The notes beneath the pieces were generated by a model, which saw only the letters and a list, made by a program, of their open reading frames with translations, was not told the origin of the DNA and made no database searches. From positions 1 through 9,330 of the forward strand of contig PWZG01000624.1 of NCBI GenBank assembly GCA_003567575.1: a stretch of DNA of 9,330 bases, written 5' to 3'. Origin of the DNA: PVC group bacterium. Its GTDB lineage: Bacteria; Verrucomicrobiota; Kiritimatiellia; CAIKKV01; PXCX01. The position numbers and the translations under genes were made by a program. Shown here piece by piece: positions 1 through 7,175 of the stretch; the first letter of the stretch is position 1, and the number at the start of each line of letters is the position of its first letter.

Positions 1-144
1 CCCAGAGGGAGAGGGAGATCACGCGAGTGAACGGCTAACGGTTTTCTTGTTTTTTATGGCGGTTTCGTATGTTTAAGGGCCTAACGGTTCGCCGGTGTGC
101 CCGCGGATGAGGGGACCCGACATCATGATTTCGGCGCCTCCCGG
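1..144. other. Flank downstream of ilvD, no convincing gene
   Basis: No supported coding region is visible. One plus-strand frame is open from the window edge to a TAA at 36-38 and could be the last residues of an upstream gene, but twelve codons are too few to judge. A T-rich stretch lies at 42-56. The only nearby hairpin is a 4-bp TCAC/GTGA stem with a GCGA loop at 19-30, which is too weak and too far away to call a terminator. The nonamer CTAACGGTT occurs twice, at 35-43 and 81-89. On the minus strand no hairpin followed by a T-run is seen after the ilvD stop. Confidence 0.5.
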
Positions 145-1812
145 TTATCGATAAACGGCGCCCGTCCCGGCGCTGGTAACCCGATCGGCATAACGGGCGA
201 GGTATCCGGAAACGGCGCGCGGCGTTACCGGCACGGCATCGCGGCGCCTCGTCTCCAACACACTTTCGTCGACATCGATTTCAAGCTTATGCCGCGGGAT
301 ATCGATGACAATCGTGTCGCCGTCGCGAACCAGCCCGATCAGACCGCCGGCGGCGGCTTCAGGGGAAACATGTCCGATACAGGCGCCGTGCGTGCCTCCG
401 GAAAACCGGCCATCGGTAATCAAGGCCACGCTTTCGCCCAGGCCTTGGCCCATAATATACGACGTCGGCGCCAGCATCTCCTGCATTCCGGGACCGCCGC
501 GCGGTCCTTCGTAACGGATTACCACCACATCCCCTGCCTTGACACGACCTGCCAAGATCCCGTCGCACGCGTCTTCCTGCGATTCGAACACCACCGCCGG
601 CCCACTAAACACCAGCATGCCGGGGGCGACCCCAGCCTTCTTCACCACCGCCCCGTCGGGCGCCAGGTTGCCGCGCAAAATGGTCAATCCGCCGTCGGCG
701 GAATACGCTTGATCAATCGACCGCACAACGACGCCGTCAACCGCCGGCGCCCGCGAAATATTGCGTTTCAGCGTCCGGCCGGTCACTGTCGGCACATTAA
801 GATCGATCAGACCGGGTACGGTCGCGATTTCCTTGATAATGGTCGAAATTCCACCGACACGATCGACATCCTGGATATGGTAATCCGACGATGGTGAGAC
901 CTTGCAAATATTCGGGCAACGTTTCGAAATATCGTTGATCCGTTCCAAATCGTAGGGCACGCGGGCTTCGTTGGCGATCGCCAAAGCATGCAGCACCGTG
1001 TTTGTACTGCCGCCCATTGCCATATCAACGGCGAACGCGTTATCCAGTGACCGTTCCGTCACGATTTCCCGCGGTAACGGTCCCCCGTTTTTCGCCATTT
1101 CCACAATCCGTTTTCCCGCTTTACGGTATAATGCAGCGCGTCGCCGGTCCGTGGCCAGAATGGTTCCATTACCCGGCAACGCCATCCCAAGCGCTTCGCA
1201 CAGGCAATTCATCGAATTGGCGGTAAACATCCCGGAACAGGAACCTTTCGAAGGGCAGGCATGACACTCCAACGTCTGTAATGCGGCATCGTCAATACGA
1301 TTGGCGCGCCGTTCCGCCACCCCTTCGAAAACACTGATCAAATCCACTGTCCGTCCATCCGGCGTCCGTCCGGCTGCCATCGGACCGCCACTGATCATCA
1401 GTGTCGGGATATTGACCCGCATCGCGCCCATGGCCATACCCGGCACGATTTTATCGCAATTAGGGATACAGACCATGGCATCGAAACAATGGCCACGCAA
1501 CATGGTTTCAACGCTGTCGGCTATCAGTTCGCGGCTGGGAAGCGAATATTTCATGCCGCCATGCCCCATGGCGATGCCATCGCAAATACCGATCGTATTA
1601 AACTCGAAAGGCACGCCGCCGGCACGCCGAATGGCATTCTTGACAATCTTGGAAACACGATCCAGGTGGACGTGTCCCGGAATAATTTCGACAAAAGAGT
1701 TGCAGACGGCAATAAACGGTTTATCGAAATCGGCTTCCTTGATACCGGTTGCCCGCAGCAGACTGCGATGCGGCGCTCGTGTGACACCCTTCTTGATCTG
1801 GTCACTATGCAT
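145..1812 (-). CDS. ilvD: Dihydroxy-acid dehydratase
   Basis: This cytoplasmic Fe-S enzyme converts 2,3-dihydroxy-3-methylbutanoate (or -pentanoate) to the 2-keto acid, the third common step of valine/isoleucine synthesis; the product also feeds leucine and pantothenate. The 555-residue length is normal for the family. Visible signatures are PGHVHL near residue 45, GICDGIAMGHGGM near 75-87, CIPNCDKIVPGM (Cys119, cluster ligand), GSCSGMFTANSMN (Cys192, cluster ligand), PGNGT near 213, and DGRFSGGTHG with Ser471, the position of the family's catalytic serine. The open frame extends upstream to 1950, but the ATG at 1812 is chosen. It has an AAGGGA ribosome site 6 nt upstream, homology begins immediately after it, and a good promoter lies inside the longer reading. 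No ilvB, ilvN or ilvC lies next to it, so it appears monocistronic. Sugar-acid dehydratases share the superfamily, but the motif set fits IlvD. Confidence 0.96.
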   Translation of the reverse strand: MHSDQIKKGVTRAPHRSLLRATGIKEADFDKPFIAVCNSFVEIIPGHVHLDRVSKIVKNAIRRAGGVPFEFNTIGICDGIAMGHGGMKYSLPSRELIADSVETMLRGHCFDAMVCIPNCDKIVPGMAMGAMRVNIPTLMISGGPMAAGRTPDGRTVDLISVFEGVAERRANRIDDAALQTLECHACPSKGSCSGMFTANSMNCLCEALGMALPGNGTILATDRRRAALYRKAGKRIVEMAKNGGPLPREIVTERSLDNAFAVDMAMGGSTNTVLHALAIANEARVPYDLERINDISKRCPNICKVSPSSDYHIQDVDRVGGISTIIKEIATVPGLIDLNVPTVTGRTLKRNISRAPAVDGVVVRSIDQAYSADGGLTILRGNLAPDGAVVKKAGVAPGMLVFSGPAVVFESQEDACDGILAGRVKAGDVVVIRYEGPRGGPGMQEMLAPTSYIMGQGLGESVALITDGRFSGGTHGACIGHVSPEAAAGGLIGLVRDGDTIVIDIPRHKLEIDVDESVLETRRRDAVPVTPRAVSGYLARYADRVTSAGTGAVYR

Positions 1813-1818
1813 AATGAT

Positions 1819-1826
1819 TCCCTTTC
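1819..1826 (-). promoter_or_regulatory. Ribosome binding site deciding the ilvD start
   Basis: On the minus strand this reads GAAAGGGA and ends 6 nt before the ATG at 1812. It decides against the in-frame upstream start codons that reach 1950. Confidence 0.75.
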
Positions 1827-1849
1827 TTTCGGTCGACATCTTCTTGCAA

Positions 1850-1868
1850 ACCGGCTTCCCTTGCCGGT
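1850..1868 (-). promoter_or_regulatory. Leader hairpin in the ilvD mRNA
   Basis: A perfect inverted repeat, ACCGGC and GCCGGT (minus strand), is separated by a 7-nt loop. It sits right after the predicted transcription start (about 1870) and ends some 24 nt before the ribosome site. No T-run follows, so it is not an intrinsic terminator. It could stabilise the 5' end or take part in translational control. The structure is seen directly; the function is inferred. Confidence 0.45.
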
Positions 1869-1876
1869 AGCTATTC

Positions 1877-1905
1877 ATAATAGCGTAAATTGCTAAAATG
1901 TTCAA
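1877..1905 (-). promoter_or_regulatory. Sigma70-like promoter for ilvD
   Basis: On the minus strand the -35 box TTGAAC (1900-1905) and the -10 box TATTAT (1877-1882) are separated by exactly 17 nt. The -10 matches the consensus at 5 of 6 positions and the -35 at 4 of 6. The expected start near 1870 gives a leader of about 58 nt before the ATG at 1812. Confidence 0.6.
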
Positions 1906-1943
1906 TTCCCTGAAAAATTTCAGAGCATATCCGGAATTGCCGC

Positions 1944-1972
1944 TGGACAAATGGCTTGTTATCGTACATGAT
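1944..1972 (+). promoter_or_regulatory. Possible promoter for the aldolase-kinase unit
   Basis: TGGACA (1944-1949) and CATGAT (1967-1972) are spaced by 17 nt upstream of the gene starting at 2031. The -35 is close to consensus and the -10 is mediocre (4 of 6). An alternative pair, TTGCCG near 1938 and TATCGT near 1961, is about as good. A promoter is expected in this divergent gap, but the exact site is uncertain. Confidence 0.3.
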
Positions 1973-2030
1973 CGTCACGTCAACACATCGAGTAAATCAC
2001 GGAGCAAGGCGTTAGGCGAAAGGAAACGCA

Positions 2031-2834
2031 ATGATTCTACGATCATTTAAAGACGAACTTGAAAAGAAACCGATGCTGGGATTTTGTTCAATGTATCCCG
2101 CACCTGGCATCATTGAACGGATCGGGCAGGACTGGGACTGGTGCTGGATCGACATGCAACACGGTGAATGGGGAATGCATGACGCCGTGCAAGCTGTTCG
2201 CGCCTGCAATCTCGTGGGCATTTTTGCCATCGTCCGCATACCGGGACAGGACCCCACGACTATCGGGAAAACGCTGGAAACCGCCTGCAATGGTGTGATG
2301 GTGCCCATGGTCGAAAACGCACAACAGGCCGCGGCCATCGTCAGGGCAGCCCGGTTCGCACCGCTGGGACATCGTTCATACGGTAGCCGCCGTCCGGTCG
2401 ACCTTTATGGACGGGCCTACTCGCATGCGGATCAGCCCCAGCCGTTGACGATTTGTCAGATCGAAAGCCCGGAAGCGGTAGATCAAGCGGACGCCATCGC
2501 CGCCACCGACGGCGTGGATGCCTTGTTTTTCGGGCCCGACGACATGGCTGTTGCACGCGGAATGCCCATGGATCAGCCGCGACCGGCAACTTGTTTCGAC
2601 ACCGAAATGGCGGCCATTGCCGCTGCTGCGCATCGGCACGGAAAAATCGCCGGCGGTATCGCCAGAGATCCTCAAGCGCAGAAGAAGTTTCTCTCTCTCG
2701 GCTACCATTTAGTCGTTTGCAACGGAGACGTTCCATTGCTAACAATTAACTCGAAGGCTGCATCCCAATCGGCTCGCGCAATATTTAGCGAAGGAACGCC
2801 GCGTGAAGCGCATGGTCCCGCGTCGCTCTATTGA
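2031..2834 (+). CDS. HpcH/HpaI-family pyruvate-type class II aldolase
   Basis: This 267-residue protein belongs to the HpcH/HpaI aldolase / citrate lyase beta family. These are cytoplasmic, metal-dependent TIM-barrel enzymes that reversibly split 2-keto-3-deoxy (4-hydroxy-2-oxo) acids into pyruvate and an aldehyde. Residues matching the studied E. coli HpaI are all present: His44 in DMQHGEW (HpaI His45), Arg69 in VRIP (Arg70), Gln143 and metal-binding Glu145 in CQIES (Gln147, Glu149), and metal-binding Asp171 in FGPDDM (Asp175). The typical ARFAPLGHRSYG loop lies near residues 107-118. The ATG is preceded by AAAGGA with 6-nt spacing. The substrate cannot be read from sequence; candidates are 2-keto-3-deoxy-L-rhamnonate, 2-dehydro-3-deoxyglucarate or 4-hydroxy-2-oxoheptanedioate. 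No aromatic-degradation genes are nearby, and the next gene overlaps it and contains a sugar-kinase-like domain, which makes sugar-acid chemistry more likely. Confidence 0.92.
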   Translation: MILRSFKDELEKKPMLGFCSMYPAPGIIERIGQDWDWCWIDMQHGEWGMHDAVQAVRACNLVGIFAIVRIPGQDPTTIGKTLETACNGVMVPMVENAQQAAAIVRAARFAPLGHRSYGSRRPVDLYGRAYSHADQPQPLTICQIESPEAVDQADAIAATDGVDALFFGPDDMAVARGMPMDQPRPATCFDTEMAAIAAAAHRHGKIAGGIARDPQAQKKFLSLGYHLVVCNGDVPLLTINSKAASQSARAIFSEGTPREAHGPASLY

Positions 2835-5142
2835 CAGAGGATTTCCCTTGGATAGGCGCATTTCCCAACACAACCAACGCAAAACAGAACCGACACACGC
2901 GATCAACCCGGAGAAACGCCGCGCGACGCTTATCGACTGGGTATCCTCCAACTTGCGCTTTGCGGGATCGCGAGCAGCACGACAATCGCTTGACCGTGGT
3001 TTATACGGCGGCATTGATATACCTGCTGATTTTTTCGGTATTTGCGTGGCGGGCGCCCGCGATCCGGCCATCGACGATTATCTTGTAGCACAGTTACACG
3101 CGTTAAACATTAAATCGGTCCGCCTGGATTATGCGTTGCCTTATCCCGAACCCCATGAACCGCGTTTACTCGACCGCCTGTTGCGCGAAGGGTTCCGCAT
3201 CTGTCTGCACCCTGTCGGCGGCGGAACCCGCGGCCGCGACGATCCTGTCGCCGCGACGTCAGAGACAGACGCCAGACTGAACGCGTTGGAACAATTACTA
3301 GACCGGGTCGGCAACACAATTTCGATGGTGGAACTTGGCGCTACCGTCAATCGCCGCAAATGGTATGGCGGATCGGCATCATCGTTTTTGCACGAATACG
3401 CGACGGACTATCGCGTGGCCAGCGCCTGCGGCATTCCGGTGGCGGCGCCCAATGTAACGGACTTCGAACCGGTATACAACACGGTATTACTGGATAACAT
3501 GCGTCGCAATGGGTTATTGCCGCGATATCACAGTGACAATCTTTTCGTCGAGCGCGCGGGCGAACCGGAACAGTACGACCATAAAATCGCCGGACGGCGC
3601 CTGGCCGGCTTCCTTAAATTCGACCTTATTCGTAAAGCGCGCGTTTTGCATGGCGTCTCCCGATGGTCCGGCGTACCGGAAACCATCAGCACGCATACGG
3701 CCTGGAGTTTGCGCCGGATCGCCCGTTTTTCCGGCGATATCGAACAGAAACAAGCCGATTACGTCAGCCGATACTGTATCTTGGCCGCCGTCAGCGGCGC
3801 TCTGCGCCAGGCATACTGGGGGCCCTTGATCGGGCAACGCGAGGGCCTGATCGACGACGGAACCGATTACTATCCGCCAGAAATCCCGCATGTAACCCGC
3901 TACACGCGCGTACCCGGCAACGTATCGGATTTCAGGCAACGCCCGGCATGGACGGCATTTCGCACGGTTACCGCATGGTTGCAGGGAGCGACATTCGCCA
4001 AAGTTTTTCCTTCCGATCCGAACTTGTTTATGCTTGAGTTCAAACGACCGGACGGTTGTCTACACATCGTGTGGACGCGCGACGGCCGGCGCGCATTCAC
4101 GGCGGATATTTATCCGGCGGAACAAGCGGCGCTGGCCTTGGTCTGCGATCGTGACGGAAGTCGTCTGACGGCGCCGCCCGTATCGCTGTCGGAATCGCCG
4201 ACATACTGGTTATGGCCGGGCATAGCCGAACCGGTGGTTCTCGAGACGGCACGATCTGTCCCCGGTATCCGTTTCCAGGGTATGATCGGCGCGCTCGATT
4301 ATCATCGTTTAGCATCAGACACCTGGTCAGGCATGGCTGTCCTACCGCCGCACACCAGGTCTTTGCCGCCGGACGCGGCCAGCCCCGACATCTGGAAACC
4401 ACCGGCCCACGCCGGCGCATTCATGCGGCATGCCCGCAACCAGGTCTGGCTTCAGGCATCACCATGGGCGCCCAATCACCAGGTCGTGGTCAAACGTCTG
4501 GGTGCGCCACACGGTGTGCGACGGCTATTACAATATTTCAAACCAACACGCGCATGCCGCTCATGGAACGGCGCCATTGAATTGCTTCGACGCGGTTTAC
4601 CGACACCGGCGCCGGTCGCCTTTCTGGAGCGTCAAGAACGCCGCACCCTAAGCGAAAGCTACTATATCTGCGACGCGCTCGATACGCCTCATTCGGTACG
4701 CTCGGTATTCAACGCTTACAGTGACGGGACAAGCGACGGCGTGACAACGCATGTTTCACAACCCGTTTTTTTTGAATATCTCACTAAGTTTCTGGCTGAA
4801 ATGCACCGCAAAGGGGTCTTCTTCCGCGATCTATCCGCCGGAAATATTCTTGTCACGAATAGTTCCCGCGCCACGACGGCGACGCCGGAAATCACCTTTT
4901 CGCTGATCGACACCGCGCGTGCCCGTTTTTTTCCCCACCCTCTCGACCGGCGGCGCCGGTTATGCGATTTGATGCGTATCTGTCACCCGCTGGACGACGC
5001 CCGGCGGCGCCGGTTATTGGCCTTATATCTTAATGCCGCCGGTATACCATACAGGCGTTGGATGGAATATCCGTTTCGGTTCTACAACGCCAAGCACCGC
5101 GTAAAAAAGCTGATACGCCGTCCTTCCCGGCAAACGTCCTGA
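2803..5142 (+). CDS. Fusion of glycosidase-like TIM barrel and WaaP/Kdo-kinase-like domain
   Basis: This 779-residue protein has two parts. Residues about 68-470 look like a clan GH-A / GH39-type barrel with a beta-sandwich end (HIVWTRDG near 421-428). The stretch with Glu177, Asn183 and Trp187 aligns with the usual E-x-G-N-E-P-N strand, but the acid/base Glu is Thr181. The usual T-E-x-G-W nucleophile motif reads T297-H298-T-A-W301. Residues about 555-765 match lipopolysaccharide kinases (Kdo/WaaP): VVVKRLG with Lys564, the catalytic loop HRKGVFFRDLSAGNILV (Asp676, Asn681) and the metal site LIDTARAR (Asp703). No signal peptide or membrane helix is seen, so a cytoplasmic location is inferred. 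The GTG at 2803 (AAGGAA, 6-nt spacing) overlaps the aldolase by 32 bp. A TTG at 2848, 13 nt past the aldolase stop and preceded by AGAGGA, is an alternative start. The kinase substrate, perhaps Kdo or another surface sugar, is unknown. Confidence 0.82.
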   Translation: MKRMVPRRSIDRGFPLDRRISQHNQRKTEPTHAINPEKRRATLIDWVSSNLRFAGSRAARQSLDRGLYGGIDIPADFFGICVAGARDPAIDDYLVAQLHALNIKSVRLDYALPYPEPHEPRLLDRLLREGFRICLHPVGGGTRGRDDPVAATSETDARLNALEQLLDRVGNTISMVELGATVNRRKWYGGSASSFLHEYATDYRVASACGIPVAAPNVTDFEPVYNTVLLDNMRRNGLLPRYHSDNLFVERAGEPEQYDHKIAGRRLAGFLKFDLIRKARVLHGVSRWSGVPETISTHTAWSLRRIARFSGDIEQKQADYVSRYCILAAVSGALRQAYWGPLIGQREGLIDDGTDYYPPEIPHVTRYTRVPGNVSDFRQRPAWTAFRTVTAWLQGATFAKVFPSDPNLFMLEFKRPDGCLHIVWTRDGRRAFTADIYPAEQAALALVCDRDGSRLTAPPVSLSESPTYWLWPGIAEPVVLETARSVPGIRFQGMIGALDYHRLASDTWSGMAVLPPHTRSLPPDAASPDIWKPPAHAGAFMRHARNQVWLQASPWAPNHQVVVKRLGAPHGVRRLLQYFKPTRACRSWNGAIELLRRGLPTPAPVAFLERQERRTLSESYYICDALDTPHSVRSVFNAYSDGTSDGVTTHVSQPVFFEYLTKFLAEMHRKGVFFRDLSAGNILVTNSSRATTATPEITFSLIDTARARFFPHPLDRRRRLCDLMRICHPLDDARRRRLLALYLNAAGIPYRRWMEYPFRFYNAKHRVKKLIRRPSRQTS

Positions 5143-5165
5143 TCGCTACATAATAACCGGCAACT
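5143..5165. other. Convergent 23-bp gap without a visible terminator
   Basis: The fusion gene (plus) and the dehydratase gene (minus) end 23 bp apart. No strong hairpin with a T-run is seen here on either strand, so transcripts may overlap at their 3' ends or stop within the opposing gene. Confidence 0.5.
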
Positions 5166-7124
5166 TCAGGAAAGGCTTAAATGCGCTTCGGGCAAGACCG
5201 TGTTCAAATAACGTCGTAGTTCGATATCTTTTTCGACTGCAACAATTTCCTCCAAGCGCCGCAGCATCTCCGAAACCATGCCGTCGACATCCGGTGTGAT
5301 GCGGCCGATAAAAATTTTGGGGTGCGCGGTCTTGATGACCCGTTCATTGTCCGTCTGTAATTCTTCGCGCAGTTTTTCGCCGGGCCGCATCCCGGTAATT
5401 GCAATCTGGATATCTTTACCGGGAGTCAACCCGGAAAGGCGGATCATTTCGGCGGCCAGGTCCATGACTCGCACCGGTTCTCCCATATCCAGCACAAACA
5501 CCTCGCCGCCATTGCCCATGGCGCCGGCCTGCAACACCAGGCTGACGGCTTCGGGAATGGTCATGAAATAACGAACCATGTCCGGATGAGTCACTGTCAC
5601 GGGGCCGCCATTTCGGATTTGTTCGCGGAACAACGGGATCACAGAGCCGGCCGAACCCAGTACATTCCCGAATCGCACGGCCAGAAAACGGGTTTCATGT
5701 TTCAGATTCAAATCCTGAACAACCAGTTCCGCCGCACGTTTTGTCGCGCCCATGACGGACGAGGGATTGACCGCCTTGTCGGAAGATATCAATACGAAGG
5801 CCTCGACACCGGCGCGCGCGGCAATTTGTCCGAGGCGATGCGTTGCCAGCACATTGTTTTTCACCGCTTCAATCGCGTTACATTCCATCAATGGTACATG
5901 TTTGTGCGCGGCCGCATGGTAAACCAACGCAGGCCGGTACTTCTGGAACAAGGACGCAATGCGTGCTTCATCGCCAATATCGGCCAGCAGGGAGTCAACG
6001 CGAAGATCGGGATGCAGACGGCGGATTTCACGATCGATTTCGTACAGCGCAAACTCGGCGCGCTCGACAAGCAGCAGTCGACGCGGCTGACGGGACGCCA
6101 CCTGTCGCGCCATTTCAGCGCCAATCGAGCCGCCGCCGCCCGTTATCAATACAACTTTGTCGCGAATAAAATTACTGATCGCGGTATCGTCAAGGAATAC
6201 CTGGTCGCGTCCCAGAAGATCTTCAATTTGGACATCGCGAATATTTTCAATACGCAAACGTCCGTCAAGGATTTCCTGCAATGCCGGAATGATGCGTATT
6301 TTCACGCGCGCTTTTTCGCAATATTCAACAATATGCCGCAACTGTCCGTGAGAGGCATTAGCGATCGTAATAATTACTTCCGCTACACCCAGTTTGAGTG
6401 TCAGATCGGGGATACAACGTGTGGCGCCAAGAACACGTAATCCCTGCACCACCGTGCCGCATTTCGCCGGATCGTCGTCGAGAAACCCCAGCACATTCAT
6501 GTTCATGTCCGGGCGACTCCAAATTTCGCGAGCCGCTGCTACACCGGCGCGGCCCGCGCCTATCAACAGAACGTTGCGCGGCGGCTGGCTCGTTTTTGCG
6601 GATGGTCGGACACCGCGCCGCTCACCCCGCTCGTACATAAAACGCCGTAAAACGCGTAACCCAATAATCATGGCAAACATCAGACCGGCGTTAAGCACAA
6701 TAATTGAAACCGGCACCCGCAACTCCGCCAACGCCGGCGGTAAAAGTAACCGCATCAACAGTAAAGGAAACGCTGAAAAAAGGCTGGCGCGCAAGAACGT
6801 CGGAATTTCCAAAAGGCTTACATAGCGCCAAATAAAACGGTAGACGCCGCAAAAATGAAGCGCCAGAAACTGGAACAACAATACGGCCGGCAATTGGAAC
6901 AATGCGCTACGCATATAATGAACGCTTGGCGTAAAATCAAAACGCAGCAAGTAGGCCAGCGTGAACGCGAACGTCATGACCACGCCGTCGAGGGTCATTT
7001 GCATCGGGCCGGAAAGCATTCGCGTCCAAAAACGGGAATGATCGCTACCGTTTTCCGCGCGCTTCGAAAACGGGGACGGACGCGGATCCTTCGCCGACGG
7101 TGTCTCTTTGTTTGATGACTTCAT
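5166..7124 (-). CDS. Membrane-bound nucleotide-sugar 4,6-dehydratase, CapD/WbpM/FlaA1 type
   Basis: This 652-residue polysaccharide-biosynthesis protein likely acts on a UDP-N-acetylhexosamine, giving a 4-keto-6-deoxy sugar for O-antigen, capsule or glycoprotein glycans. Four hydrophobic segments at about residues 41-61, 74-95, 109-131 and 138-158 anchor it in the inner membrane. A first Rossmann domain has LLIGAGRAG at 186-194. The second carries LITGGGGSIGAE at 326-337, the NAD(P) site. The catalytic region SSDKAVNPSSVMGATK (447-462) has Met458 in place of the usual Tyr, with Lys462; this altered Ser-Met-Lys triad is typical of the WbpM subfamily, so activity is expected. Length is close to WbpM (about 665). 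The ATG at 7124 is chosen over a GTG at 7160 because GAGGGA (7134-7139) lies 9 nt upstream. It follows rnhC by 51 bp on the same strand, suggesting co-transcription. Whether the product is a QuiNAc-type precursor cannot be told from the sequence. Confidence 0.93.
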   Translation of the reverse strand: MKSSNKETPSAKDPRPSPFSKRAENGSDHSRFWTRMLSGPMQMTLDGVVMTFAFTLAYLLRFDFTPSVHYMRSALFQLPAVLLFQFLALHFCGVYRFIWRYVSLLEIPTFLRASLFSAFPLLLMRLLLPPALAELRVPVSIIVLNAGLMFAMIIGLRVLRRFMYERGERRGVRPSAKTSQPPRNVLLIGAGRAGVAAAREIWSRPDMNMNVLGFLDDDPAKCGTVVQGLRVLGATRCIPDLTLKLGVAEVIITIANASHGQLRHIVEYCEKARVKIRIIPALQEILDGRLRIENIRDVQIEDLLGRDQVFLDDTAISNFIRDKVVLITGGGGSIGAEMARQVASRQPRRLLLVERAEFALYEIDREIRRLHPDLRVDSLLADIGDEARIASLFQKYRPALVYHAAAHKHVPLMECNAIEAVKNNVLATHRLGQIAARAGVEAFVLISSDKAVNPSSVMGATKRAAELVVQDLNLKHETRFLAVRFGNVLGSAGSVIPLFREQIRNGGPVTVTHPDMVRYFMTIPEAVSLVLQAGAMGNGGEVFVLDMGEPVRVMDLAAEMIRLSGLTPGKDIQIAITGMRPGEKLREELQTDNERVIKTAHPKIFIGRITPDVDGMVSEMLRRLEEIVAVEKDIELRRYLNTVLPEAHLSLS

Positions 7125-7175
7125 ATATCGTATTCCCTCAAGCGGGCGTCGTATTCGCACAGATAACGGTGCATT

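Noticed and set aside
19..89. CTAACGGTT repeats and a GCGA-loop hairpin as a possible repeat array or small RNA
   Set aside because: Only two copies of a 9-mer and a 4-bp stem are present; nothing beyond chance expectation can be supported.
97..897. 266-codon open frame on the plus strand opposite ilvD
   Set aside because: It lies wholly antisense to the strongly supported ilvD gene, has no family resemblance, and is rich in His and Arg as expected for a shadow of a GC-rich gene.
1813..1950. N-terminal extension of ilvD by 46 residues
   Set aside because: The extension contains the predicted promoter and leader hairpin and has no counterpart in the family; the ATG at 1812 has a proper ribosome site.
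5085..5165. Possible minus-strand or bidirectional terminator at the convergent gene ends
   Set aside because: The only hairpin seen, a 4-bp GCCG/CGGC stem with a 7-nt loop inside the fusion gene's 3' end, is weak and its T-run is too far away.
5792..5795. Missing catalytic Tyr in the dehydratase (Met458 instead) as a sign of inactivity
   Set aside because: The Ser-Met-Lys triad is a known feature of the WbpM/FlaA1 subfamily of active dehydratases, so it is not a defect.
5586..6440. 284-codon open frame on the plus strand opposite the dehydratase gene
   Set aside because: It is antisense to a clear CapD/WbpM-type gene, has no recognisable motif and no convincing ribosome site; shadow frame.
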